From: Mesorhizobium sp. CA8 | GTDB lineage: Bacteria > Pseudomonadota > Alphaproteobacteria > Rhizobiales > Rhizobiaceae | Reading direction: 5' to 3' | Length of the DNA: 64,000 nt | NCBI RefSeq assembly: GCF_020164955.1 | Contig: NZ_JAIUHG010000026.1 | Location: forward strand, 1-64,000 | Part shown: positions 9,011-18,820 of the stretch, piece by piece | How the letters are laid out: every line of letters starts with the position of its first letter | How positions within the stretch are numbered: position 1 is the stretch's first letter | Made by a program: the position numbers and the translations under genes | Notes under the pieces: generated by a model | Database searches by the model: none | What the model saw: the letters and a program-made list of their open reading frames with translations, nothing else | What the model was told of the DNA's origin: nothing

Positions 9011-9696
9011 GCAAAGTTCAAGACGAAGCGCGAAATAGGTGACGCCGAGGGATTCCAAGACTGGGCTTTTGTAGCCGATGTTGGCGAGGGTCCAGAAGCG
9101 GTGCGGACGGTAGTTCGACGGCGCAGGGACTGTGCAGCCATGCGCTGCATAAGCTAATGCCGGGCCTGGCCACGCGGTTGTTCCGCTTGGTCGACAGGCC
9201 GGTGTCGACACATAACTTCTCAGCGGGAGCGCAGCTGTTAGCAGCGGGCCAACCGTGGAATGGCACGAGGGGACCCAGACCAGCCGCCGGAATGATCAGC
9301 TAGCAGCATGATCCGGGCCAGGCTACTCCGGTGCTTATGAAGGGATCGCTATGTCGCTGCCGAGTTTGTCAATTTGGGCAAGCAGCTTTGGGAGCAAGGC
9401 GACCTGCCTCCGGGCGGGTTCACTAGGCGTGAACTAAAATTCGGCTGACGGGGGCGGGGTGGAAAGCGGCCCGGCAGGTCTGGGGCAAAACTCTACCAAG
9501 CCTGCCATACGCCGAACCAGCGATATTCCTCCGAAATGGCATTGCTCTGGTTGGCAGCCAGAACTTCCGAGTGCCGGCGCAGTACGATGAACGCAAAGGT
9601 GCGAACCCACTCGGCTAGACATCAGATATTCTCGGCGTCGTGGAAGAAGGGCATTCCGTCGGCAGTCGTCATCACCGTTCAGCGCGGGTTGGCCGG
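9011..9696. other. region without recognisable gene
   Basis: About 690 bases between the small helical ORF and the exonuclease III remnant. Several overlapping short frames exist on the minus strand, all Arg/Pro/Ser-rich. I see no RNA gene, transposon end or clean hairpin. Confidence 0.4.
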
Positions 9697-10110
9697 CTAG
9701 TCCACGGGCGCGTAGCGACCTCTCTGTGCAACCTTTGGTGCGGGCTTGTCTGACAGTTCGATCCATACAGGCGCGTAGTCCGCTGCTCCGTTCCCACCGC
9801 GCACCTCCATGTCGACCTGGGCGTCGACTAATCGCTTCTTGAGCGACGGCCTCTGCGGAAGGTGGTCGATGCGAAGGCCGGCGTTGCGGCCGAGGCGTTG
9901 CGGATAAATCCCAGAACGTGTAGATCTTCCCACCGGGACGGCCCGCGCGCAGCGCGTCGGCCAAGCCTTGTTTGAGCAGCCTCGCGTAGGCGGCGCGCGC
10001 CTCAGGCGCGAACAGAGCATCCTCCAACCAGCGCTCGGGCTTGTAGACACCGAGTTCGGTCGGCTGATATTGAAATCGCCTGCCAGCACCAGAGGCTGTT
10101 TGGACCCGAC
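9697..10110 (-). pseudogene. xth: exodeoxyribonuclease III, C-terminal remnant with two frameshifts
   Basis: Reading across frames from 10110 downwards gives KQPLVLAGDFNISRP, then in a second frame ERWLEDALFAPEARAAYARL and a GRPGGKIYTFWD stretch, then back in the first frame NAGLRIDHL, and finally a close relative of SDHAPVWIEL (here ADYAPVWIEL). This is the C-terminal half of an ExoIII/Xth AP endonuclease: GDFN supplies a catalytic Asp/Asn and the final Asp-His pair is altered to Asp-Tyr. Shifts lie near 10060 and 9900. The N-terminal half is missing; treY ends exactly where it would be. The gene is dead. Its order behind treY suggests a deletion fused two loci. Confidence 0.75.
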
Positions 10111-12747
10111 TTATCGAAGCCTCGCGAGTGCGAGCGCAGTGGGCAGTCCGCCGAGAGGGATTCCGATCGGCAGAGACGTTTGACCCTGAAAAGACGTGCC
10201 GGTGAGAATCCCCTCGAAGGTGCCGCCATCATATCGTTCGGGCAGTAGAAGAAAGGTCGACCGCAAGCCATCGGACTCGCGCCCGAAAGCCGGTCGCTGC
10301 ACGACGACCAACGCGGCGTGATCGTCAAGCTCCCTGAGAAAGGCTGTGAAGCGATTTGACTCGGATCCCACGATCTCGACAGGCCGATATGCGCCCCGCG
10401 CGAAGAGCGTTTCGTTTTCGCGTCGGCACGCCAAGGCCCGACTTATCATCCATTGTTTGAAGCTTCCGTCGACAAGCGTATACTCGCAACCGGGTGCGGC
10501 CTGCTGCTGATTGAGGCGGCGTTCAAGATTTGCAAAGTTGACCGGGCGGCGATTGTCTGGATCGACAAGGCTGAAATCGAGCCCTTCGGAGCCCTGGTAA
10601 AAATCCGGAATGCCCGCAGCCGTGAGCTTTACGAGCGTCTGGGTAATCGAGTTGATGCTTCCGGCCTCCACGAATGGCCGCAATGTTGCAGCGAAGTCTT
10701 CGAGGAAGGTGCGGTTGGCCGGTTCAAGAAGAGCCATCGCGTAGCTCAGCACGCCTTTCTCGTATGCCTCGTCGGCATCAAGCCAGTCCGTGCGGAGCTT
10801 TGCTTCGCGCAAAGCCTTTTCGACATAGGGAAGAAAACGGCCGGACAGTTCAGCCAGCCCGTGTTCGTCTTCGATCCTGAGCAAGGGTGGCCAGACGCCT
10901 GCCAGAGATTGATAGAGGAGCCATTCCACGTCCGGTTCCGGCGCGAAGCCGCCTGGAAGAGCTCTCCGGTTTTCCTCGTTTATCTTCGCCCAGCGCCCGA
11001 CCGAGTCGGCCCAGACCGAAGGCGCACAGGTGAGGCTGTAAAGCCGCGCGCGGGCATCCTCCCCCCGCTTGGTGTCGTGCGTCGCCGTGGCCAGCATGCC
11101 GGAGCGCCCCTTGACCCAGCTTGCCATGCGGCGATGGAATTGACGAACACCGCCCCTTGCGCTGCCCGGAGAGCAGCCCACCTCATTGTCGGCGATGAAG
11201 GGGTTGACCCGGTAATAGAGGGTGTCTTCGACAGCCTTGGCCATGACCGGACCTGTCAACTGCTGAAAACGGATAAAAAAGGTGGTGGCGTCCTCGTCGC
11301 CGGCTCCCGACAGCATTGCTTTAATGAAGGCAATCAGCTCCGGATCGGCCCGACCCGAGGCCAGCGCGGAGGCGGTTGCTCGATCCAGTTCGATTTCGTC
11401 TCGTCCGGTCCACCGACCAGGCTCCGCATAGGTGCGGTAGACATCGAAGCCTACGATAATCTCAGCGATCGAGTTCAGGATGTCGTCGTCTCCGGCCTGT
11501 TGCACTTCAGCGCGTTGGCGGATTTCCTGGGCCAGCCGCACAAGCGCCGCCAACTCGCCTTCGAAGTTTCGCCTGAGGATCAGGCGCTTGGCCTCGCGCG
11601 TCTCCGCATCAAGGTCGACATGTCGTCCGATGAAGCGTTCGTAGTCCCGTACCAGTTCCGCGAGACCGTCGACGTCGGCAAGCAGATCGGCGACAGTTGG
11701 AATGAACTCGTACCCCGTGGTGCCGGAGATCGGCCATTCGCCCGGCAGTTCTTCGCCTTCCGCCAGTATCTTCTCCACGAACACCGGGATGTCCGGCCCT
11801 ACCTCCTGTCGTAACTTGCGTAAATAGCTCGTCGGGCAGGCGAGCCCATCCACATGATCTATGCGCAAGCCATTCACCAGGCCCTCGGCGACAAGCGACA
11901 GCGCCAGCCGGTGGACATCTGCGAATACCTGCCCATCCTCGACGCGGACGCCGACCAGTCCCGTGACCTCGAAGAAGCGCCGGTAGGAAAGATTTCGGCG
12001 AGCGTCCCTCCAATAGATAAGTTCCCAGGGCTGCTGCTTGTGCAGGTCGTCGATTAAACCGAGCTCGCGAGAAAGGGCGTCCAGACTCTCCGCAAGCACA
12101 TGGTTGTCGCGGGCAAGAAGTACTCCTACTGCGTCGTGGAAATCTGCGTCCCTTTCCGGGCGCTCGCCGATCAGCGCAACATCGCGGAGGGCTGTTGCCA
12201 CGTCGCCTTCCAAGCGCTCCGCGATCAGCCGGTAGCTTGCGGGCAGCAGCGGCAGCTTGCTGTCGAAGTAGCCAAGCGCCAGGCAACTTTCCTTCGCATC
12301 CGCCTCAATCCTCAGTTCGCCGGCCTCGAGTGCTTCGCGGTAAGGTCGTCCAAGGCGAGGGAGTGTGAGCTTCCTGCCCCAATCGATGTCGAAATGGCCT
12401 GCGAACGGACTGGCCTTGCCACGCTCGACCACGCTGCGCCACCACCGGTTTTCGAGCGACGCGGCCATATGGTTGGGCACGATATCCAGGATGAGCCCCA
12501 TGTCGTGACTCCGCAGCGCCCGATGAAGCCTGCGAAAACCATCGATGCCGCCGATAGCCGGGTCGATTTCGTTGTGATCTACCACGTCGTAGCCGTGCGT
12601 CGATCCGGTTTCCGCCGAGAAGATTGGAGAGGCATAGAGATGACTGATCCCGAGTTGCTTCAGATAGGGGATGATCTCTGCCGCTCTGTAGAATGTCATG
12701 CCGTTGCGAAACTGCAGCCTGTACGTGGCGACGATCGGTATATGCAT
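10111..12747 (-). CDS. treY: maltooligosyltrehalose synthase
   Basis: TreY converts the reducing-end alpha-1,4 bond of a maltooligosaccharide into an alpha-1,1 trehalose bond. 878 residues. The start motif ATYRLQF, the HGYDVVDHNEI and DIVPNHMA motifs, the nucleophile region LRIDHVDGL, the acid/base region EKIL and the family marker ATHDTKRGEDARARL are all present, with PDFYQGSE near the C-terminus. The open frame runs to 13164, but the ATG at 12747 opens on the family motif and overlaps the malQ stop by one base (TGATG), so it is the real start. It is last in the glgX-treZ-malQ-treY operon and is followed at once by the xth remnant. Confidence 0.95.
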   Translation of the reverse strand: MHIPIVATYRLQFRNGMTFYRAAEIIPYLKQLGISHLYASPIFSAETGSTHGYDVVDHNEIDPAIGGIDGFRRLHRALRSHDMGLILDIVPNHMAASLENRWWRSVVERGKASPFAGHFDIDWGRKLTLPRLGRPYREALEAGELRIEADAKESCLALGYFDSKLPLLPASYRLIAERLEGDVATALRDVALIGERPERDADFHDAVGVLLARDNHVLAESLDALSRELGLIDDLHKQQPWELIYWRDARRNLSYRRFFEVTGLVGVRVEDGQVFADVHRLALSLVAEGLVNGLRIDHVDGLACPTSYLRKLRQEVGPDIPVFVEKILAEGEELPGEWPISGTTGYEFIPTVADLLADVDGLAELVRDYERFIGRHVDLDAETREAKRLILRRNFEGELAALVRLAQEIRQRAEVQQAGDDDILNSIAEIIVGFDVYRTYAEPGRWTGRDEIELDRATASALASGRADPELIAFIKAMLSGAGDEDATTFFIRFQQLTGPVMAKAVEDTLYYRVNPFIADNEVGCSPGSARGGVRQFHRRMASWVKGRSGMLATATHDTKRGEDARARLYSLTCAPSVWADSVGRWAKINEENRRALPGGFAPEPDVEWLLYQSLAGVWPPLLRIEDEHGLAELSGRFLPYVEKALREAKLRTDWLDADEAYEKGVLSYAMALLEPANRTFLEDFAATLRPFVEAGSINSITQTLVKLTAAGIPDFYQGSEGLDFSLVDPDNRRPVNFANLERRLNQQQAAPGCEYTLVDGSFKQWMISRALACRRENETLFARGAYRPVEIVGSESNRFTAFLRELDDHAALVVVQRPAFGRESDGLRSTFLLLPERYDGGTFEGILTGTSFQGQTSLPIGIPLGGLPTALALARLR

Positions 12748-14594
12748 CACGCACGTTCCTTCGCGAATGCGGCGGTGATTGCCCGATAAAGCGACAGAGA
12801 GGCTAGTTCTTCGATGTCGACGTTGAGCTTGCGCCGCCAGTTTGGATACTCTTTGGAGGTGCCAGGCAGATTGGTTGGTTCCTGTTCGCCAACGGCATCG
12901 GCGAGCCGCATGCTGGCGAGCCTGCATGGGGTGCGGGCGATGAACCGGTGAGCCGCGACGGCGAGTGCTACAAACGAGCTTTCGTCCGGTCGGGCGGCCT
13001 GCTTCAGCCGATGATAATCGGCTCGCGCCAAAAGCGCGTTTTCGAGAAATGTACGCAGCAGCGTCTTCCGCTCGGAAAGACGCTGTCTCGTCTGCTGCTT
13101 TGCCGCCGTAGCGTCGATCAACCGGTGCTGCAGCCGCAGGCTGACATCGCTGCCGGACCACCATCCCTTCAGCGTCGCGAGATCATGCGTCGACAGACAG
13201 GCAAGAGCCAGCGCAGGCCACATTCGCGCGGGACGAAATCGCGGTCCCGCTTTTTCGAAGTAAAGAATTCGGTAAGAGGAAATCTGCGTCTTGGCCATCA
13301 ACGCGCGAAAGCCGTCCGGTACGTGGCCGAGATCTTCGCCGATGATCATTGTGCGGTTCTCCTGCGAGGTGAACGCAAGCACGTTGAGCAGACCTTCGGT
13401 GGGATAGCGGACGAACCCCCCTTCGGCTGCCGAACGACCCTGCGGAATCCAGAAGAGCTGCATCAGCGACATGGCATGGTCGAGGCGCATCGCGCCAGCC
13501 TGATCCATGACGCTGCGGATCAGGGCCCGGTAAGCTGCGAAATCATGTTCGGCAAGCTTCAACGGCGACAGCGGCGACAATCCCCAATCCTGGCCGCCGG
13601 CGCTGAACACGTCCGGGGGCGCCCCGATCTGAATGCCATGGACAGCAAGCAGAGGATCGCTCCAGGTTGCGGAACCATCCTGCGCCTCGCCAACTGCGAA
13701 ATCGAGATACAGCCCGATCTGCATGCCCGCTGCCTTGGCGCGGGCAGCGGCGCGAGCCAACTGGTCCCGGGCGATCCATTGAAGCCAGATATGGAAGTCG
13801 ATCCGCTCCGCATGCGTCTCGCCGAAGGCCATTACGTCGGGATCATCGAAGCGGTGAAAGCCGTCGGGCCAGCTTTTCCAACCCGCCCCATAACCGGCGG
13901 CCTTCATGTGCAACGACAATGCCTCGAATAGCGCGTGCCTGCGCAGGGGGTCCCCGCCCTCGGCTTTGAATGTCAGAAAGGCATCCGCAGAGGCATCGGG
14001 CCGGCTTCGCCAAATCCACAAAAGTGCTTCGAGCTTGGCTTTCGCAACACCGTCGTAGTCTACCAATTCCTGTGTCCGCAGCCGCTCGAGCTCCGCCTCG
14101 CCGGCCATGGCGCCATCGAATCCCGCCACGCGATCGACGGCTATGTAGAGCGGGTTCAGGAAGCGTCGGTCGGACGGCGAGAAGGGACTGCACCGGTCCG
14201 GTTCAGCGAGAAACAACGCGTGAAGCGGGTTGAGGCCGACGAACTGCGCTCCGGCATCGGCGACGATCTCGCACAGCCTGCCGAGATCCTCGAAGTCACC
14301 AATGCCCCAGTTCCTCGCGGAACGCAGTTCGTAGAGCTGGGCTGCAAGGCCCCAGGCCTTACGTTCACGCAGCCAATCAGGGAAATAGCATTCAGGAGCG
14401 GTCCGGGGGCGATCGGGTGGCTCGTTGCGGGTCTGACCGATCACGCCAGCCTCGTAATCGAGGTCGCCGCCACCGAGTGCTGCAACGAAACAACGGCGGG
14501 TTTCTTCAGATACTAGTACCGGCTGCCCGTCACCACCGGGATAAGACGCAACTATGCCGTAGCGTTGGGACAACTCATCGATCGACGACATCAT
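12747..14594 (-). CDS. malQ: 4-alpha-glucanotransferase (amylomaltase)
   Basis: 615 residues. Family GH77: it moves glucan segments between maltodextrins, making chains long enough for TreY and recycling short ones. Motifs: the N-terminal NWGIGDF segment, the nucleophile region MRLDHAMSLMQLFWIP, the acid/base IGEDLGHVP, and STHDLATLKGWW. The start is one of two adjacent ATGs (14594, 14591) lying inside the end of treZ, a 17-20 base overlap that implies translational coupling. The longer open frame to 14723 is antisense-like sequence inside treZ. Presence of malQ inside a tre operon fits glycogen-derived trehalose synthesis. Confidence 0.93.
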   Translation of the reverse strand: MMSSIDELSQRYGIVASYPGGDGQPVLVSEETRRCFVAALGGGDLDYEAGVIGQTRNEPPDRPRTAPECYFPDWLRERKAWGLAAQLYELRSARNWGIGDFEDLGRLCEIVADAGAQFVGLNPLHALFLAEPDRCSPFSPSDRRFLNPLYIAVDRVAGFDGAMAGEAELERLRTQELVDYDGVAKAKLEALLWIWRSRPDASADAFLTFKAEGGDPLRRHALFEALSLHMKAAGYGAGWKSWPDGFHRFDDPDVMAFGETHAERIDFHIWLQWIARDQLARAAARAKAAGMQIGLYLDFAVGEAQDGSATWSDPLLAVHGIQIGAPPDVFSAGGQDWGLSPLSPLKLAEHDFAAYRALIRSVMDQAGAMRLDHAMSLMQLFWIPQGRSAAEGGFVRYPTEGLLNVLAFTSQENRTMIIGEDLGHVPDGFRALMAKTQISSYRILYFEKAGPRFRPARMWPALALACLSTHDLATLKGWWSGSDVSLRLQHRLIDATAAKQQTRQRLSERKTLLRTFLENALLARADYHRLKQAARPDESSFVALAVAAHRFIARTPCRLASMRLADAVGEQEPTNLPGTSKEYPNWRRKLNVDIEELASLSLYRAITAAFAKERA

Positions 14595-16404
14595 TGGATA
14601 CCGAAACGATGACGGTTCCCGGCGCGAGCTCGAACTCGGTTTCGCCGGCCGCTGGGATCTGCTCAGGATTGGGGAAGACGATGTGGCCGCGTGGCGGAGG
14701 CAGTTGCGCCGACCGCTTGCCAAGGTTCGCTCGCAGATGCAGTTGGACGTCGTCGAAAGACCACTCGATCGCGAATGCAGCGTCCTGGATTTTCGTTACA
14801 CGGCCTTGGCCGCCCACATCATGGAGCAAGGGCACGATGTGCTGTTTGCGCAGACCAAGAAGGTTCTGGATGAACTCTTGCCGGCATTCCCTCTCACGGG
14901 TGGCCCGCGTCCAGTCCAGTTTGCTGGAATGGAACGTCTCCAATGCGTTGGGATCCGGGATCTGCGTCTCATCATTCTCTCCCTGAAAGGCCGCGAAATG
15001 CTCGAACTCTTTCCGGCGTCCGTCGCGCACCGCCTTGGCCAGGGAGCCGGTGAAATCGGTGAAGAAGAGGAAGGGCCGCGTCTCTCTCCATTCTTCTCCC
15101 ATGAAGATCAGCGGGATGTGTGGAGAAAGGATCAGGATCGCCGTCAGTGCCTCGATCATTAGTCGGTCGGCCAAGCAGGAGAGACGCTCGCCTCTCGCCC
15201 GATTTCCGATCTGATCGTGATTTTGCAGGAAGTCCACGAAAGCTGTTGGCGGGAGGTGACCGCTTGGCTCGCCCCGCGGTTTCTTCTCTGGACCGGATGG
15301 CTCGCCCTGGAATGCAAAACCCTCGACTAGACACCGGGCCAATTGGCCGATCGGGTCGGCCGAAAAGTCGGCGTAATATCCTTCGCTCTCTCCGGTCAGC
15401 ACCACGTGCGCGGCATTGTGGAAGTCATCATTCCATTCCGCAGTATAGTGGTGGCATCGCCCATCCGCTCGCTCATGGAGGTACGTCACGTTGCGATTGT
15501 CTTCGGTGATGAGGTGGATGTGGCGCTCGGGAAATTCCTGGCGGACGGCTTCAGCGAGTTCCAGCAACAACTCGGGGCGCGACGGATCCTGGATTTGGTC
15601 CACGGCATCGAGCCTCAGCCCATCGAAGTTGAACTCTTCGACCCAATAGAGCGCGTTGTCGATGAAAAACCGCCGCACAGCCGGGCGTTGATAGGCGATT
15701 CCGGCGCCCCACGGCGTGCGGCGCCCGTTGTCGAAGAACTCAGGGGCATAGCTTGGCAGATAATTACCTTCCGGACCGAAGTGGTTGTAGACCACGTCGA
15801 GGAGCATCATCAGGCCGCGTTCGTGCGCGGCGTCGACCAACGCCTTCAACGCGTCGGGGGGGCCATAGGCATTATGCGGAGCATAGGGCAGAACGCCATC
15901 GTAGCCCCAGCCTCGAGTTCCCGGGAATTGACCGACAGGCATGAGTTCGACAGCTGTGACGCCCAGGCCTGCGAGGTGATCTAGTTTCCTGGCCGCTGCG
16001 CTGAAGGTACCCTCGGGCGTGAATGTTCCGACATGAAGCTCATAGATGACGGCCTCGCGCCAGGGTCTGCCACTCCAGTCTCTCGCTCGCCATTGGTAGG
16101 AGCTTGGATCGACCAGCAGTGAGGGTGAATGAATGTCACCGGATTGTGCCCGCGAGGCCGGATCCGGCACAAGCCGGCCATCGGGCAGAACGAAACCATA
16201 TGTCGAGCCCTGCTGAACCCCCGACGCCAGTATTTCGTACCATCCTTGGTCGTCGCAGCTCATCGGCGTTACCTTGTCGCCCAAGCGCAGCGACAGTGTA
16301 TCGACTCCGGGCGCCCAAATCCGGAAGTGGACATCGCCGGAGCCTACGAACTCGGCGCCCCACTGCTTCGGGAAAATGCGAAAATCGGACGGAGCCTCAG
16401 GCAT
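14575..16404 (-). CDS. treZ: malto-oligosyltrehalose trehalohydrolase
   Basis: TreZ releases trehalose from maltooligosyltrehalose, completing the TreY step. About 609 residues. It begins with a carbohydrate-binding E-set domain (FRIWAPGVDTLSLRL), then the GH13 barrel: YELHVGTFTPEGTF, DVVYNHFGPEGNY, nucleophile region FDGLRLDAVDQI, acid/base ITEDNRN, and FLQNHDQIGNRA. The ATG at 16404 follows a GGAGG at good distance and overlaps the end of glgX by 8 bases; the frame upstream of it (to 16440) is inside glgX. Second gene of the operon. Confidence 0.95.
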   Translation of the reverse strand: MPEAPSDFRIFPKQWGAEFVGSGDVHFRIWAPGVDTLSLRLGDKVTPMSCDDQGWYEILASGVQQGSTYGFVLPDGRLVPDPASRAQSGDIHSPSLLVDPSSYQWRARDWSGRPWREAVIYELHVGTFTPEGTFSAAARKLDHLAGLGVTAVELMPVGQFPGTRGWGYDGVLPYAPHNAYGPPDALKALVDAAHERGLMMLLDVVYNHFGPEGNYLPSYAPEFFDNGRRTPWGAGIAYQRPAVRRFFIDNALYWVEEFNFDGLRLDAVDQIQDPSRPELLLELAEAVRQEFPERHIHLITEDNRNVTYLHERADGRCHHYTAEWNDDFHNAAHVVLTGESEGYYADFSADPIGQLARCLVEGFAFQGEPSGPEKKPRGEPSGHLPPTAFVDFLQNHDQIGNRARGERLSCLADRLMIEALTAILILSPHIPLIFMGEEWRETRPFLFFTDFTGSLAKAVRDGRRKEFEHFAAFQGENDETQIPDPNALETFHSSKLDWTRATRERECRQEFIQNLLGLRKQHIVPLLHDVGGQGRVTKIQDAAFAIEWSFDDVQLHLRANLGKRSAQLPPPRGHIVFPNPEQIPAAGETEFELAPGTVIVSVSNDVVDR

Positions 16405-18502
16405 GATGAGGAGCCTCCAGAACGACGAGCGAACGGCCATCTAACTCCCAGGCTTCGCTCTTCGGAAGCTCGCCGCCCAGCGGGCTGGCAGTGCCGCTCG
16501 CGGTGTCGATCAGGAGCTGCCAGCCAGGTCCGGTGAACGAGGGCAGCGCGAAGCGCACGGTTTCGTAATGAGCATTGAGAAGCAGGAGCAAGGAGCCGCG
16601 GCTGTTGCTCAGCCTGGCCGCAACCGTGCGGGTGTGCGGGTTGATCCAATCCTGGTCGTCCATTGCCTCGCTGTCAGGCCGCAGCCAGGTAATGTCCGGC
16701 TCGCCATTTGTCGTTGGCCGGCCATGCAGGAAGCGGTCCAGCCGCAGCAGCGGTCGCGAACGACGGATCGCGATAACGCCGCTGACAAATTTCCGGAAAG
16801 CCGCGTCGCGTTCGCCTATCTCGTCCCATTTGAGCCAGTTCATTTCATTGTCCTGGCAATAGGAATTATTGTTTCCGCCCTGGCTGCGGCCGATCTCATC
16901 GCCCCCAAGGAGCATCGGCGTCCCTTGGGACAGGAGCACCGTTGCAATGAGATTGCGTCTCATCCGGTCGCGCAAATCGAGTACCTGAGGATCGTCCGTT
17001 TGCCCTTCGGATCCGCAGTTCCAGCTCAGGTTGTCCGAGTGGCCATCCCTGTTATCCTCCTGGTTGGCCTCATTGTGCTTGTGGTTGAAGCTGACGAGGT
17101 CGAGCAACGTAAACCCGTCATGGGCAGTCACGAAGTTGACGCTCGACCATGGTCGCCGGCCTCGCTTCTCGAAAAGGTCCGAAGACCCCAGCAGCTTGCC
17201 TGCGAGCTTGCCGGCGAGAGCCTCGTTGCCCTTCCAGAAGCCGCGCACGACATCGCGGAAACTGCCGTTCCACTCTGCCCATCCCGGGGGGAAACCGCCC
17301 ACCTGATACCCGTCAGGCCCAAGATCCCAGGGTTCTGCGATCAGCTTTACCGTGGAGAGCACAGGGTCCTGGCGGACTGCGCCGAAGAAAACACCGTCAG
17401 GTTCGAAAGTCTCGCGGTCGCGTCCCAGTGAACTGGCGAGATCGAAGCGGAAACCGTCGACATGGCACTGCTCGACCCAGTACCGCAGGGAGTCCATCAC
17501 CATCTGCAAGACGCGCTGATGACGAAGGTTCAGCGTGTTGCCGCACCCCGTTGTGTCAAAATAGTAACGGCGGTCATCCGCAAGCATGTAGTAGCTGGCG
17601 TTGTCGATGCCGCGGAAGGACAGGGTGGGCCCCATCTGGTTGCCTTCCGCAGTGTGGTTGTAGACGACATCGAGAATAACTTCAATGTCGGCCTCGTGCA
17701 GGCGCCTTACCATTAGTTTGAATTCATGAAGGTTGCTGCCGGGCGATAGGTATCGCGGCGCCGGCGAGAAAAAACCGATAGTATTGTAACCCCAGAAATT
17801 CTTGAGCCCGCGCTCGATCAGGTACCGGTCGTCGAAGAATGTCTGGACCGGCATCAGCTCGACAGCCGTGACGCCGAGTTTCACAAGGTGATCGATTACC
17901 CGCAGGTCGGCCAGACCACCGAAGGTGCCGCGCAACTGCTCCGGCAGCGCCGGGTGCCTGGCCGTCAGCCCTTTCACATGTGCTTCGTAGATGATCGTAT
18001 TTTGCCAAGCGGTTCTCGGGCGGATGTCGTTGCCCCATGTGACCGCGGGATCGACCACCACGCATTTGGGCATGACGAAAGCAGAATCCCGCCGGTCGAT
18101 GCCGAGATCGGCGCGGGCGCCGCCGATGCGGTAGCCGAACGCGGCGTCGTGCCATCGAAGGTCACCTCGCAATTCCAAGGCATAAGGATCGAGCAGCAGC
18201 TTGTTGGGGTTGAAGCGATGGCCGGCCTCGGGCGCATAGGGGCCGTGCACACGATAGCCGTAGAGCTGCCCGGGCCTGACTTCCGCAAGGTAGCCATGCC
18301 AGACTTCCTCGGTGTGCTCGGGCAGAAGGACACGATCGAGCTCGCGACGGCCCGTTTGGTCGAACAGGCAAAGCTCCACCTTGGTCGCATTGGCAGAGAA
18401 CAGAGCGAAATTCGTCCCGGAGCCGTCCCATGTCGCGCCAAGCGGAAACGGCAAACCGGGTTTGGTGAATGTTGTGTTTCGGATTCCCACCAAAGTCCCC
18501 AT
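16397..18502 (-). CDS. glgX: glycogen debranching enzyme (isoamylase type)
   Basis: GlgX/TreX cleaves alpha-1,6 branches of glycogen, giving the linear dextrins used by TreY. 701 residues from the ATG at 18502, a normal length. N-terminal CBM48 domain (GATWDGSGTNFALFSANA), then GH13: ELMPVQTFFDD, DVVYNHTAEGN, nucleophile region DGFRFDLASSLGR, acid/base LIAEPWDLG, and NFVTAHDGFTL. The open frame extends to 18784, but the extra 94 residues are low complexity; similarity begins right at this ATG. A GGAGG lies rather far upstream (about 18 bases), so the exact start has some doubt. First gene of the operon. Confidence 0.93.
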   Translation of the reverse strand: MGTLVGIRNTTFTKPGLPFPLGATWDGSGTNFALFSANATKVELCLFDQTGRRELDRVLLPEHTEEVWHGYLAEVRPGQLYGYRVHGPYAPEAGHRFNPNKLLLDPYALELRGDLRWHDAAFGYRIGGARADLGIDRRDSAFVMPKCVVVDPAVTWGNDIRPRTAWQNTIIYEAHVKGLTARHPALPEQLRGTFGGLADLRVIDHLVKLGVTAVELMPVQTFFDDRYLIERGLKNFWGYNTIGFFSPAPRYLSPGSNLHEFKLMVRRLHEADIEVILDVVYNHTAEGNQMGPTLSFRGIDNASYYMLADDRRYYFDTTGCGNTLNLRHQRVLQMVMDSLRYWVEQCHVDGFRFDLASSLGRDRETFEPDGVFFGAVRQDPVLSTVKLIAEPWDLGPDGYQVGGFPPGWAEWNGSFRDVVRGFWKGNEALAGKLAGKLLGSSDLFEKRGRRPWSSVNFVTAHDGFTLLDLVSFNHKHNEANQEDNRDGHSDNLSWNCGSEGQTDDPQVLDLRDRMRRNLIATVLLSQGTPMLLGGDEIGRSQGGNNNSYCQDNEMNWLKWDEIGERDAAFRKFVSGVIAIRRSRPLLRLDRFLHGRPTTNGEPDITWLRPDSEAMDDQDWINPHTRTVAARLSNSRGSLLLLLNAHYETVRFALPSFTGPGWQLLIDTASGTASPLGGELPKSEAWELDGRSLVVLEAPHHA

Positions 18503-18820
18503 CGCAGTCAGGCAACGAACCTCCGAAGGGTAAGGAGGTTCCACGTCCTCGCTGAATTTGGGTCCGGGCGGAACAAGCCCGGCGGTCAACAGTTGAACGG
18601 GCGCAGGTCGCAGAATCGATAGTTGAAGGGACTCCAATGGCAAACGAGCGCGAGAGTAGTAACCTGGCGGGCACGCACAGAGAGCAGAAGGTTGAGCCGG
18701 AGAAGCTTCCGCCAGAGCAGATGACGGCTGCGGCAGGGAACCACCGCGCGGTGGACTGCGGCGCGCTGTTTTGGTCCTGGGCAATGCCGTCCAACATCGG
18801 CTGAGGCATGGAAGGCGAAT
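18503..18820. other. divergent promoter region between glgX and a small gene
   Basis: About 320 bases that should carry the promoter of the trehalose operon to the left and of the small gene at 18821 to the right. A perfect 14-bp GC palindrome (CCACCGCGCGGTGG) is at 18741-18754. A GGAAC/CGTT pair of the general-stress sigma type is present upstream of glgX, but its spacing is wrong (about 20 rather than 16-17). Confidence 0.4.

Noticed and set aside
18514..18542. A GGAAC/CGTT pair upstream of glgX resembling an EcfG (general stress) promoter
   Set aside because: The spacing between the elements is about 20 bases, while the consensus needs 16-17.
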